From positions 33,718 to 97,717 of the forward strand of contig NZ_JABXKP010000035.1 of assembly GCF_017114985.1 (NCBI RefSeq): 64,000 nt of DNA. The letters run 5' to 3'. Below, one piece after another: positions 26,385 through 34,718 of the stretch. This stretch comes from Nostoc sp. JL33. GTDB taxonomy: Bacteria > Cyanobacteriota > Cyanobacteriia > Cyanobacteriales > Nostocaceae. The notes under the pieces were generated by a model, which was not told the DNA's origin, made no database searches, and saw only the letters and a list, made by a program, of their open reading frames with translations. The first letter of the stretch is position 1. Each line of letters begins with the position of its first letter. The translations under genes and the position numbers were made by a program.

Positions 26385-27110
26385 TCGCTAGTCTTGATCC
26401 TCACAATTATTCATCTGTCAGGATTTGGTGCTAACCCAAAAAATGACTACCTGCCTGGAATATACTTCATGCCAGAATATTTGCGTACCGCAATAGTAAC
26501 AATTCATCAGTTGCCATCTATCTCAGAAACCTTATGGCTGAGAATCATCGGTAGACTCACATCTTGCACCTAGCCCTAGCGATTAGAAATCGCGGCTATA
26601 CAAACAAAGTGCACCTCCGTGGACTAAGAGTAAATCAAGAGTTTTTAACCCACGGAGGTGGGTTTTGACTGTGTAGCCGCGACTTCCAGTCGCCTGGTAC
26701 AAGATATAAGCAGAGGGAACGTTCAAAAGCAAGCAATTGACGAACTAGAAGCACTTACTCCTGATAATCCTTTCCGAAAAGCAGCGTTAGAATTGCTGTA
26801 CAACTTGCAACAAAACTTACAAGTCACTCAAAATCAAGACGAGGAAGATAGGGAATTACTTATGCGATTAGCACCACTTTACAAACAAGACCGAGAACAA
26901 GCGATACAAGAAGGTGAACAACGGGGACTCGAAACAGGAATTCAGCAGGGAGAACGCTTGGTGGTGGAAAACTTGCTCAAAGTTCGCTTTGGTGAAATAG
27001 ATAATGAACTTCAAGTAATTATTGAACCTTTATTAGCGTTATCACCAGAAGAGTTTACGCCTTTACTATTGCACTTATCCCGTGAAGAATTAATTAATCG
27101 GTTTTGCTAG
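26385..27110 (+). pseudogene. Broken cyanobacterial gene, interrupted by a palindromic element
   Basis: Two pieces in the same reading frame form one protein of a cyanobacterial family of unknown function with a charged C-terminus. The left piece contains GIYFMPEYLRTAIVTIHQLP and ETLWLRIIGR. The right piece resumes at GNVQKQAIDELEALTPDNPF and runs to LSREELINRFC. Between them lies a 156-bp palindromic repeat flanked by AGA on both sides. The insertion keeps frame but brings a TAG stop. The N-terminal hundred or so residues of the family are also missing, so the gene was already truncated or decayed. Family recognition is from memory of homologues with a continuous IIGRGNVQKQAI junction. Confidence 0.75.
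26556..26711. mobile_element. 156-bp palindromic element inserted in a gene (copy 2 of the CCCACGGAGGTGGG family)
   Basis: The left end holds ATCTTGCACC and the right end GGTACAAGAT. Long arms follow on both sides, with GCGACTTCCAGTCGCC, GTGTAGCCGCG, and CACCTCCGTGG against CCCACGGAGGTGGG. AGA is duplicated at 26553-26555 and 26712-26714. It has no coding capacity, so transposition would need a helper. Confidence 0.75.
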
Positions 27111-27304
27111 TGTCAACCACATATCCTTTAATGATTAGGATAAAGCTGAAAGGAGAAAGGAAAAGAGTTTAACTTTTTCCCTTTTTGTTTTCTCATTTTC
27201 ATACCTCACCTTAAAATTTTAAATTGAAGGCATTAATACAGTATTATAAAAATCAGTTTCTAAATTTTTAACCAGTAAAAACTTGATTTTATAGGTTTGT
27301 ATAA

Positions 27305-27559
27305 ATGGATTTTCTGACAATTCTAGGATTAGCGGCTGCCACAATAACCACAATCTCTTTTTTGCCACAGATGTTTAAAACGTGGCAAACAAAATCAGCA
27401 AAAGATGTTTCTTTGGTGACACTGATTACATTCATAATTGGTGTTTTTTTGTGGCTAATCTACGGAATTTATCTACAAGCCTTGCCAATTATTCTTGCTA
27501 ATAGCGTGACATTGTTATTTAACTTGATAATTCTATGGCTTAAAATTAAATATAGATAA
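27305..27559 (+). CDS. SemiSWEET-type sugar transporter
   Basis: An 84-residue membrane protein with three helices, the size of a bacterial SemiSWEET, which dimerises to move sugars down a gradient. The PQ-loop motif is ISFLPQMFKTWQTKSAKDVS in helix 1 and its loop. Helix 2 is LITFIIGVFLWLIYGIYLQA and helix 3 is LPIILANSVTLLFNLIILWL, with the Asn expected in the transport pore. The start is clear: a 190-bp AT-rich spacer precedes it. It is a single gene, with repeat copy 3 directly after the stop. Confidence 0.88.
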   Translation: MDFLTILGLAAATITTISFLPQMFKTWQTKSAKDVSLVTLITFIIGVFLWLIYGIYLQALPIILANSVTLLFNLIILWLKIKYR

Positions 27560-27565
27560 AGAAGT

Positions 27566-27667
27566 CCTGGCGACTATAAATCGCGCCTACGCAAACTCTC
27601 GTCAGCCTGCGCGGACTAAAATCAAACCCACGGAGGTGGGTAGTGCCTGTGTAGGCGCGAATTCTAT
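27566..27667. repeat. CCCACGGAGGTGGG palindromic repeat, copy 3
   Basis: CTGGCGACTATAAATCGCG and GTGTAGGCGCGAATTC flank CCTGCGCGGACTAA and CCCACGGAGGTGGGT. The left inner arm has decayed (CCTGCGCGG for CCTCCGTGG), so this copy is older than that at 26556. Confidence 0.65.
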
Positions 27668-27703
27668 GAAACTGCATTATTAAAACACCCCTAACAAACA
27701 CCT

Positions 27704-29350
27704 GTGACATCATCTGTATTTACCTCGGAACGCCTCCTTTTCACCCCCGCCAACCCAAACAGCGACGCTATCCCCATCATTTTTGCCTTTCCCAATGAAT
27801 ATAGCGTCGGTATCACTAGCCTCGGCTATCAGGTAGTTTGGGCAACTTTGGCAATGCGTGATGATGTGCAGGTGAGTCGCCTGTTTACAGATACTCACGA
27901 ACAACTCCCCAGAACACCGGAAATTGTGGGATTTTCGATTTCCTGGGAACTGGATTATGTGAATATTTTAAATTTGCTGGAATCTTTAGAAATTCCGATT
28001 CTGGCAACTTCTCGTGATGATTCTCATCCGATAATTTTTGGTGGTGGCCCCGTTCTCACAGCTAATCCCGAACCTTTTGCAGCTTTTTTTGATGTAATTT
28101 TACTGGGTGATGGCGAAAACCTGTTAGGGAATTTTATTGAGGCGTACAAAGAAGTAAGAAATGCCTCAAGACAAACTCAACTAAAAAGACTTGCACAAAT
28201 ACCAGGAATTTATGTACCCAGTTTATATGAAGTCGAATATCACGCAATAGATGGTGCAGTAAAGTCAATTAAACCAATTTCTCCAGAAATTCCCGCAGTA
28301 GTGCAAAAGCAAACTTATCGGGGAAATACTCTATCGGCATCGACTGTAGTCACCGAAAAAGCCGCATGGGAAAATATTTACATGGTGGAAGTGGTGAGAA
28401 GTTGTCCAGAAATGTGCCGCTTTTGTTTGGCGAGTTATCTCACACTGCCTTTTAGAACAGCGAGTCTTGAAGATTCATTGATTCCAGCGATCGCAAAAGG
28501 TTTAGAAGTCACAAATCGGCTAGGATTATTGGGGGCTTCAGTAACTCAGCATCCAGAATTTGAGGCTTTGCTAGATTATATTAGTCAGCCAAAGTATGAT
28601 GATGTCCGTCTCAGTATTGCCTCAGTGCGAACCAATACCGTAACAGTGCAGTTAGCAGAAACTTTGACAAAACGAGACACGCGATCGCTTACCATTGCAG
28701 TAGAAAGTGGTTCCGAGAAAATCCGGCAAATCATCAACAAAAAGCTGCATAACGATGAAATCATCCAAGCAGCGATAAATGCCAAAGCTGGCGGATTAAA
28801 AAGCTTGAAACTCTACGGAATGGCAGGAATTCCCGGTGAAGAAACAGAGGATTTAGAGCAAACCGTGGCGATGATGCGTAATATCAAAAAAGCTGCGCCG
28901 GGATTGCGGTTAACATATGGATGCAGCACCTTTGTACCCAAAGCACACACACCGTTTCAATGGTTTGGGGTGAATCGCCAAGCAGAAAAGCGGTTACAGT
29001 TTTTGCAAAAACAGCTAAAACCGCAGGGGATAGAATTTCGCCCAGAAAGCTATAATTGGTCAATTATACAGGCTTTGTTATCGAGAGGCGATCGCAGAGT
29101 GTCGCAACTTCTCCAACTTACTCGTGACTTTGGCGACTCCTTGGGTAGCTACAAACGTGCTTTCAAACAACTCAAAGGACAAATCCCCGATTTAGATTTC
29201 TACGTCCACGACGAATGGTCAACAGAGCAAGTATTACCCTGGAGCCACTTGCAAGGGCCTCTGCCACAGTCTACACTACTAAAGCATTTGGCTGATGCTA
29301 AAAGTTATATCAACCCATCTCCAAAAGAATTACAGCCATTGAATTCATAG
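27704..29350 (+). CDS. B12-binding-type radical SAM protein
   Basis: A 548-residue protein starting at GTG. The N-terminal 170 residues form a Rossmann-type domain like that of B12-binding radical SAM enzymes (FAFPNEYSVGITSLGYQV, IVGFSISWELDYVNILNLL, FGGGPVLTANPEPFAAFFD). The radical SAM cluster site is SCPEMCRFCLASY, the CxxxCxxC motif, near residue 234-241. It lacks an obvious DxHxxG cobalamin-binding motif, so B12 use is doubtful. LKLYGMAGIPGEETEDLEQT is a core strand region. The CPXCG and SRPBCC genes follow at short spacing. The reaction is unknown. Confidence 0.87.
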   Translation: MTSSVFTSERLLFTPANPNSDAIPIIFAFPNEYSVGITSLGYQVVWATLAMRDDVQVSRLFTDTHEQLPRTPEIVGFSISWELDYVNILNLLESLEIPILATSRDDSHPIIFGGGPVLTANPEPFAAFFDVILLGDGENLLGNFIEAYKEVRNASRQTQLKRLAQIPGIYVPSLYEVEYHAIDGAVKSIKPISPEIPAVVQKQTYRGNTLSASTVVTEKAAWENIYMVEVVRSCPEMCRFCLASYLTLPFRTASLEDSLIPAIAKGLEVTNRLGLLGASVTQHPEFEALLDYISQPKYDDVRLSIASVRTNTVTVQLAETLTKRDTRSLTIAVESGSEKIRQIINKKLHNDEIIQAAINAKAGGLKSLKLYGMAGIPGEETEDLEQTVAMMRNIKKAAPGLRLTYGCSTFVPKAHTPFQWFGVNRQAEKRLQFLQKQLKPQGIEFRPESYNWSIIQALLSRGDRRVSQLLQLTRDFGDSLGSYKRAFKQLKGQIPDLDFYVHDEWSTEQVLPWSHLQGPLPQSTLLKHLADAKSYINPSPKELQPLNS

Positions 29351-29361
29351 CTGAAAACTTG

Positions 29362-29550
29362 ATGCAAAACACAGCTGAGTATTACTGCGCCTATTGCGGC
29401 GAACCGAATTTAACTTTTATTGATTTGAGTGCTGGAGGACAGCAATCTTATGTTGAAGATTGTCAAGTTTGCTGTAACCCAAATATTTTGTATGTGCGGG
29501 TTGATGAAGATACTCTAGATATCGAGATTGATACCGAATCCGAAAGTTGA
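29362..29550 (+). CDS. CPXCG-motif cysteine-rich small protein
   Basis: A 62-residue protein with two Cys pairs, YYCAYCGEPN near the start and EDCQVCCNPN in the middle, then an acidic tail. This spacing is that of the CPXCG family of small metal-binding proteins, probably a zinc ribbon or rubredoxin-like knuckle. It starts 11 bp after the radical SAM stop and ends 19 bp before the SRPBCC gene. The ATG at 29362 is preferred to a TTG one codon upstream. Function unknown. Confidence 0.82.
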   Translation: MQNTAEYYCAYCGEPNLTFIDLSAGGQQSYVEDCQVCCNPNILYVRVDEDTLDIEIDTESES

Positions 29551-29569
29551 ATTTTAGGTTTTTCTTTCC

Positions 29570-30016
29570 ATGCTGCAATTTAAACATTCCTCAGTAATTA
29601 ATGCCCCACCAGAAGTAGTTTGGAAATTTCACGAAAGGCCAGATATTTTGCAACTGCTGAATCCACCTTGGCAGCCAGTCCAAGTGGTTCGTCGTGAAGG
29701 GGGGCTGAACGTGGGCGCTATCACAGAATTTCGTCTGTTTCTGGGCCCATTACCCTTAACTTGGTTAGCGCGTCATACTGAATGTGAAAAATATCGCCTG
29801 TTTACCGACGAACAGATATCTGGCCCTTTTGAATCTTGGGTACATCAGCATGAATTTGAACCGGAAAATGGCAAAACTAAGCTAACTGATGCTATTTCCT
29901 TCTCTATGCCTGGTGGAGGAACAGTTGAATTTGTCAGTGGTTGGTTAGTGCAAGTGCAACTAGAAGCGATGTTTCGCTATCGTCACTATGTGACTAAACG
30001 GGAGTGCGAGTCATGA
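29570..30016 (+). CDS. SRPBCC-family (START-like) ligand-binding protein
   Basis: A 148-residue protein of the Bet v 1/START-like fold. The hallmarks are the first strand LQFKHSSVINAPPEVVWKFH, the helix DILQLLNPPWQPVQVV, and the last long helix beginning around VQVQLEAMFRYRHYVTKREC. Such proteins hold hydrophobic ligands or act as cyclases or aromatases; which applies here is not visible. It is the third gene of a close-packed set with the radical SAM and CPXCG genes, suggesting a shared pathway. Confidence 0.82.
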   Translation: MLQFKHSSVINAPPEVVWKFHERPDILQLLNPPWQPVQVVRREGGLNVGAITEFRLFLGPLPLTWLARHTECEKYRLFTDEQISGPFESWVHQHEFEPENGKTKLTDAISFSMPGGGTVEFVSGWLVQVQLEAMFRYRHYVTKRECES

Positions 30017-30218
30017 TAAGCTAATGATCCTTCCTTTTTCCTCGAATGATTCACTTTTAGTAAGCGGCTCTAGCCTTTAACTTAATACAGTTCAGTTAAA
30101 CATTTTTTGCTTCTCTCTGTGTTCTCTGCGCCTCTGTGGTTCGTTAAAAAAATTAATTTTCACAAGGAGTTTTAGCCTTAACACCAAGCGTATTGCCCTT
30201 TAACTTATCTAGCAAAAA

Positions 30219-31037
30219 TTAGTTATCCTGATTCTTCAAAGCTTGCCGCGAAACCCACTTTATCAAACCAGGAAACAACCGATACAAAGCCTGAGAGAAA
30301 TTCGCCGAACCAACCATTACTTCCGACTTCTTATTTTTGACTACATCCCAGATAGCATTTGCCACATTTTCAGGCTTCTCAACTAGAGGATTTTTAAACA
30401 CAGTTTCCAGTTGTTCGCGCCGACTTTGAGCGTCTTGCTCATCCTTACCCCGAAAAACTGCTCGTTCCATCAAACTACTCTTAATCAAATTCGGATAAAT
30501 GCCACAAACATGAATACCTTTTGGCTGTAATTCTGCTTGTAGCGCTTCTGTTAAACCTGTTACGCCAAACTTACTAGTACAGTAGGGAACCAAGTAAGCA
30601 GTAGGCACTTTCCCGGCGATGGAACTTAAATTAACAATGGTTCCACTTCCTCTTTGGAGAAAATGAGGCAAAAGGGCATTAATTGTATGGATATATCCCC
30701 ATAAATTAGTGTCTATAATTTGATGCCAATCACTCAGAGAAAACTGCTCTACTGGCCCCGATGCGAAGATGCCTGCATTGTTTATCAACACATCGATATA
30801 ACCATAATGCTCCAATGCCTTTTGCACCAATGTGTCTACCTGAGATGCCTCAGTGACATCGCAGGTAACAGTCAATGGCGCTGCACCACCAAGGCTTTGC
30901 ACTTCCTGCGCTACAGCTTCCAAGCCCTCAGCATGACGAGCTGCAATTACAAGGTTATATCCTTGCCGAGAAAATAAAAGAGCGGTTGCTTTACCAATAC
31001 CTTCAGAAGCACCTGTAATCAATACCGTAGGAGCCAT
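30219..31037 (-). CDS. Short-chain dehydrogenase/reductase (SDR)
   Basis: A 272-residue classical SDR. The NAD(P) site is TGASEGIGKATALLF (residues 7-21), NNAGIFASGP follows, then the catalytic Ser in NLSSIAGKVP and YCTSK (Tyr and Lys). The Arg in IAARHAEGL after strand 2 favours NADP(H). The C-terminal segment ends with LYRLFPGLIKWVSRQAL, a hydrophobic tail that may associate with membrane. The substrate is not readable. Single gene, 200 bp from the SRPBCC gene and convergent with it. Confidence 0.9.
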   Translation of the reverse strand: MAPTVLITGASEGIGKATALLFSRQGYNLVIAARHAEGLEAVAQEVQSLGGAAPLTVTCDVTEASQVDTLVQKALEHYGYIDVLINNAGIFASGPVEQFSLSDWHQIIDTNLWGYIHTINALLPHFLQRGSGTIVNLSSIAGKVPTAYLVPYCTSKFGVTGLTEALQAELQPKGIHVCGIYPNLIKSSLMERAVFRGKDEQDAQSRREQLETVFKNPLVEKPENVANAIWDVVKNKKSEVMVGSANFSQALYRLFPGLIKWVSRQALKNQDN

Positions 31038-31150
31038 ACTATAAGTTTGAAAAATATTATTTGCTCTTTCTTAGTTTGGACAATAACACTCATAAAACCT
31101 TCTAACTTTCGTTAGATTTTTTTGGCATCTGAAATACTATTTCGCTAATT

Positions 31151-31272
31151 TACGCGATGTGCGACTTATCCTTAAAACCCCGCTTCCATTCCTCTGGACG
31201 ACACGGAGAGAGGCTTTGATTCTTGCTCCCCTTCCCTAGTAGAGAAGGGGCTGGGGGTTAGGTTTGAGAGTA
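31151..31272. mobile_element. Second copy of the 8029-type MITE-like element, right end lost
   Basis: ACGCGATGTGCGACTT matches the left terminal repeat of the 8029-8160 element. It is followed by GAGAGAGGCTTTGATTCT, a CCCCTTCC...AGAAGGGG palindrome and CTGGGGGTTAGGTTTGAG. No right terminal repeat with GCGTT was found, so this copy appears truncated. The rest of the 31038-31420 gap holds no gene. Confidence 0.65.
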
Positions 31273-31420
31273 CGGCGCTCATTTGAAAGTAATTCCTGAC
31301 ATCTTGAAAATCTCATACTTTAGATTTGTTTACACTTTAGTACTACAGACGGATAGATAGCCCTAATTTATTGGTTAAACATGATAAGAAACATAATTTC
31401 ATTCTTCAGGAAAATCAACA

Positions 31421-31624
31421 ATGGGACTTTACCCAAGTGATGCAATAGAAAACGCATATAATGGCAACGATCGTAATGCTTTAGAGCTGGGGTTTACTCC
31501 TCAGTCCAAACTTTGGAACGGTTCTTTAGCTATAGTTGGTTTTGTCGCTTACCTAATTTCGCATCTCAACCGCTACAGCCTTATGCGGGAATTACTCCAC
31601 TTCATACCCTACTCTTCCCGCTAA
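31421..31624 (+). CDS. Hlip-like single-helix protein with altered pigment-binding motif
   Basis: A 67-residue protein with one membrane helix in NGSLAIVGFVAYLISHLN. The preceding ALELGFTPQSKLW and the helix resemble high light-induced proteins, which carry ExxNGRxAMIGF. Here the motif reads KLWNGSLAIVGF: the Glu is Lys and the Arg is Ser. These two residues form the ion pair and chlorophyll ligands in the Hlip/LHC family, so binding is likely altered or lost. It precedes crtW by 313 bp on the same strand. The Hlip assignment is moderate; a different small membrane protein is possible. Confidence 0.55.
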   Translation: MGLYPSDAIENAYNGNDRNALELGFTPQSKLWNGSLAIVGFVAYLISHLNRYSLMRELLHFIPYSSR

Positions 31625-31937
31625 TTATGTTACCATCCTTTTCGCCAGCTTCGGCTGTTTAGAAAGTATTATATGGAAAACACTAGTTTCCATAATTACT
31701 CTTTTTCACAGTGCCATCACGTATATTGTCCAACCTCTCAACCGAAAATATTTGTTGGTATCGGCTTCTATGTGTAATAATAGTTAAAGTATCTTAATAT
31801 TTAGAAACATTTAAAAGTATTGGTACTGTCCAATGCGAAACACTGACCACTAAAGCAGTTTTCTGGCTCGTGGTTAGTACTTTTTGTCGTGACTATATTT
31901 TAGGAATTTTCATCTGAATACTAGGCGGAATAAAAGC
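31625..31937. other. Gene-free spacer before crtW
   Basis: No gene, clear hairpin or repeat was recognised in this AT-rich spacer. It may contain the crtW promoter. Confidence 0.4.
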
Positions 31938-32699
31938 GTGATTGAATTAGAACAACCACCCAGTCATCAACCAAAACTGACCCCAGGAGTGAAAAGTAAA
32001 ACTCAGTTTAAGGGACTTTTCATTGCTATTGTCATTGCTAGCGCATGGGTCATTAGCCTGAGTTTATTACTTTCCCTTGACATCTCCAAGTTAAAATTGT
32101 GGATGTTATTACCTGTTATACTATGGCAAACATTTTTATATACGGGATTATTTATTACATCTCATGATGCCATGCATGGGGTAGTTTTTCCCCAGAACAC
32201 CAAGATTAATCATCTTATTGGGACATTAACCCTAGCTTTTTATGGTCTTTTATCCTATAAAAAATTATTGAAAAAACATTGGCTGCATCACCACAATCCA
32301 GCAACTCAAATAGACCCAGATTTTCATAATGGAAAACACAAAAATTTCTTTGCTTGGTATTTTCATTTTATGAAGGGTTACTGGAGTTGGGGACAAATAA
32401 TTGCTCTAACGATTATTTATAACTTTGCTAAATATATACTCCATATACCTACTGATAATCTAAATTACTTTTGGGTGCTTCCTTCGCTTTTAAGTTCATT
32501 TCAATTATTTTATTTTGGTACTTTTCTACCTCATCGCGAACCCATAGGAGGTTATATTCAGCCTCATTGTGCCCAAACAATTCCCCGTCCAATTTGGTGG
32601 TCATTTATCACATGCTATCATTTCGGGTATCATGAAGAACATCACGAATATCCTCATATTACTTGGTGGCAGCTACCAAATATTTACAAAGCAAAATAG
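31938..32699 (+). CDS. crtW: Beta-carotene ketolase CrtW
   Basis: A 253-residue membrane di-iron enzyme that adds keto groups to beta-carotene, giving echinenone and canthaxanthin. The His motifs of the fatty-acid-hydroxylase-like fold are present: HDAMHG (residues 79-84), HWLHHHNPATQIDPDFH (about 115-131) and YHEEHHEYPH (near 236-245). Three or four hydrophobic segments lie between them. It starts at GTG, with GGCGGAA eight bases upstream. Length and motifs agree with Nostoc CrtW. Keto-carotenoids feed photoprotection, including ligands for orange carotenoid protein. Confidence 0.95.
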   Translation: MIELEQPPSHQPKLTPGVKSKTQFKGLFIAIVIASAWVISLSLLLSLDISKLKLWMLLPVILWQTFLYTGLFITSHDAMHGVVFPQNTKINHLIGTLTLAFYGLLSYKKLLKKHWLHHHNPATQIDPDFHNGKHKNFFAWYFHFMKGYWSWGQIIALTIIYNFAKYILHIPTDNLNYFWVLPSLLSSFQLFYFGTFLPHREPIGGYIQPHCAQTIPRPIWWSFITCYHFGYHEEHHEYPHITWWQLPNIYKAK

Positions 32700-32716
32700 T
32701 TTTTGTTGATCTAATA

Positions 32717-32846
32717 TAGCGGTTCCCAGGTCGATGAAGTACATCAGATCAAAACCTCACCCCCAACCCCTCTCCTTAGTAAGGAGAGGGGAGATAAAAT
32801 ACAGCTTTATGGTTAAGCTGTAGCTCATTCTTATTAGGAAACGCTA
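32717..32846. mobile_element. MITE-like element, TAGCG(G/T)TTCC ends
   Basis: The left end TAGCGGTTCCCA and the complement of the right end, TAGCGTTTCCTA, are imperfect inverted repeats. The core holds CCCCTCTCCTTAGTAAGGAG and AGGGGAG. No target duplication is visible. A related half-copy lies at 24891. Confidence 0.6.
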
Positions 32847-32917
32847 GATCATGACAACAATAGTCACACGGTAATCTATATAGTTTGAGCAAGGCATTCT
32901 TTTAGATTATCCTGCTT

Positions 32918-33904
32918 ATGCAAATTAATAATTCTCGTCTTGTCACCTATAGCCCTGCTTATACAATAGTTCCCACTTACGAGTGCTTTAATCGGTGTAG
33001 TTACTGTAACTTTCGCAGTGAACCGGGTAAAAGTCCCTGGATGAGTCTTTCAGATGCAGACAGTATTTTAAAACCACTTCAAAGCGAAAAAGTCTGTGAA
33101 ATCCTCATACTCAGTGGTGAAGTGCATCCTCATTCGTCAAGGCGTCAGGCGTGGTTTGAGCGAATTTCTGATTTGTGTGAATTAGCGCTTTCAATGGGGT
33201 TTTTACCGCACACAAATGCGGGGCCATTGAGTTTTCAGGAAATGCAAAAGCTCAAGGGTGTAAATGTTTCGATGGGGCTGATGTTGGAACAGTTAACGCC
33301 AACATTGTTAAATAGTGTACATCGGCACGCACCGAGTAAATTACCAGAAGTTCGTTTACAACAATTGCAATGGGCGGGAGAGTTGCAGATTCCCTTTACA
33401 ACGGGTTTACTGTTGGGAATTGGGGAAACTGTAGATGATTGGTGGGAAACTTTGGAAGCTATATCTAACTTGCATCAACGTTACCATCATATTCAAGAAG
33501 TTATCCTACAACCTCATAGTCCTGGACATCAGCAAACCTTTGATGCACCACCTTTTGACCCTCATCAGTTACCAGAAGTCATTTTTAGGGCGCGTCAGAT
33601 TTTACCGCCAGATATTACTATTCAAATTCCGCCGAATTTAGTTAAAGATGACCAATGGTTACTCGCTTGTATCGCAGCTGGTGCGCGAGATTTGGGCGGA
33701 ATTGGGCCAAAAGATGAAGTGAATCCTGATTATCCTCATGTTCAGGAACAGGCATTAAGAGAAATTTTACAACCTGGGGGGTGGGAATTAGTGCCGCGAT
33801 CGCCAGTTTATCCGCAATTTGATAGCTGGTTGTCGGGGGAATTACAAACAGCAGTGAAACGCTGGCGAAAAACTCTAACACCAGTTTCTCTTTTGTCAGA
33901 ATAG
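32918..33904 (+). CDS. cofG: FO synthase subunit 1 (7,8-didemethyl-8-hydroxy-5-deazariboflavin synthase)
   Basis: A 328-residue radical SAM enzyme. The cluster motif is ECFNRCSYCNFR, with the CxxxCxYC spacing, at residues 24-31. LILSGEVHPHSSRR, HTNAGPLS, and LLLGIGETVDDWWETLEA follow, then QPHSPG, all typical of CofG. With CofH it builds the deazaflavin FO. In cyanobacteria FO (8-HDF) is the antenna of class I DNA photolyase rather than part of full F420. No cofH was found in the window. It stands beside crtW, without evidence of co-transcription. Confidence 0.93.
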   Translation: MQINNSRLVTYSPAYTIVPTYECFNRCSYCNFRSEPGKSPWMSLSDADSILKPLQSEKVCEILILSGEVHPHSSRRQAWFERISDLCELALSMGFLPHTNAGPLSFQEMQKLKGVNVSMGLMLEQLTPTLLNSVHRHAPSKLPEVRLQQLQWAGELQIPFTTGLLLGIGETVDDWWETLEAISNLHQRYHHIQEVILQPHSPGHQQTFDAPPFDPHQLPEVIFRARQILPPDITIQIPPNLVKDDQWLLACIAAGARDLGGIGPKDEVNPDYPHVQEQALREILQPGGWELVPRSPVYPQFDSWLSGELQTAVKRWRKTLTPVSLLSE

Positions 33905-33935
33905 GGAAGTAGAGATTTTCCCATCTAGAACACCA

Positions 33936-34214
33936 ATTCAGTAATCCTGAAAGAACCTCTCCCCCAACCCCTCTTCGCTTCGGAGAGGGGAGTTTCAGGG
34001 TGGTTTCATGTAACCAGAAAAAAACTAAAACTGGGTTTCAAAGCCTCTCTCCGTTTGCCTAACGGCAGGCTGACGCCAACGGGGAGAGGTTTGGAGAGGG
34101 GGAAAAAGCTATGTCACAAAACGATAAATCAAGACTTATGTATTTTTCTTTTTTCGTATGAAACCACACTACCTTTTCCTAGTAGAGAAGCGGTTAGGTT
34201 TTTGATAACTGAAT
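33936..34214. mobile_element. MITE-like element, ATTCAGTAATC ends, long copy
   Basis: ATTCAGTAATCCTGAAAGA at the left and GATAACTGAATCGATGC at the right make an imperfect inverted repeat. The 279-bp interior contains CCCCTCTTCGCTTCGGAG and another palindrome with GAGAGGTTTGGAGAGG. A shorter copy with the same ends lies at 48856-48973. It ends 42 bp before the truncated gene at 34257. Confidence 0.65.
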
Positions 34215-34256
34215 CGATGCTCTATTAGTTGACGAGTCTTTGAACTGGATCAGGAC

Positions 34257-34694
34257 TTACGCAACTGGCACAACTGGTGCGTTCAGAATTAGTAACTCTG
34301 GTGAACGGCTAATAATAAAATCGCAATTTCCATTTAAACGTTGTGCTGAATCAACAGTAAAGTCAATACCAGAAAATAAACTTATTTGATTATTTAAATA
34401 TTTCCTTACAGCAATTAAAATAGGCGCAATAATCATCTCTGAACGGGATTTTTCAGTATTACTAGCAAGAGCTAAAGATACATTATCCCGTAAGACTTCT
34501 GCAAGTAATGGTGGACACTCTACTTCATGTACAGATGCAAATATATCAACTTTATCAAAAATAGTTAAGCCAAAGGTTTTTCTAACTCTGTCTAGAGTAA
34601 AGTCACTGTATAACACTTTAGTTGTTCCTGTAAATAATCCAGATAATAAATTGTGCCAACTATTAGCAAGATATGTTACTAATGTTTGGCACAA
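34257..34694 (-). pseudogene. Truncated PD-(D/E)XK-nuclease-like gene
   Basis: A 145-residue frame. YSDFTLDRVRKTFGLTIFDK and RSEMIIAPILIAVRKYLNN resemble a family of cyanobacterial proteins with a PD-(D/E)XK nuclease-like fold. NGNCDFIISRSPE holds the conserved Asp. In family members the chain continues after the next hydrophobic strand with a Glu-x-Lys pair, but here it stops at NAPVVPVA, losing those residues. The first 30 residues (MCQTLVTYLANSWHN) also differ from the usual YSDF start. Both ends appear replaced, so this is probably a relic. Family assignment is from memory and moderate. Confidence 0.5.
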
Positions 34695-34718
34695 TTACTG
34701 TCTGAATATTTTGTAACT

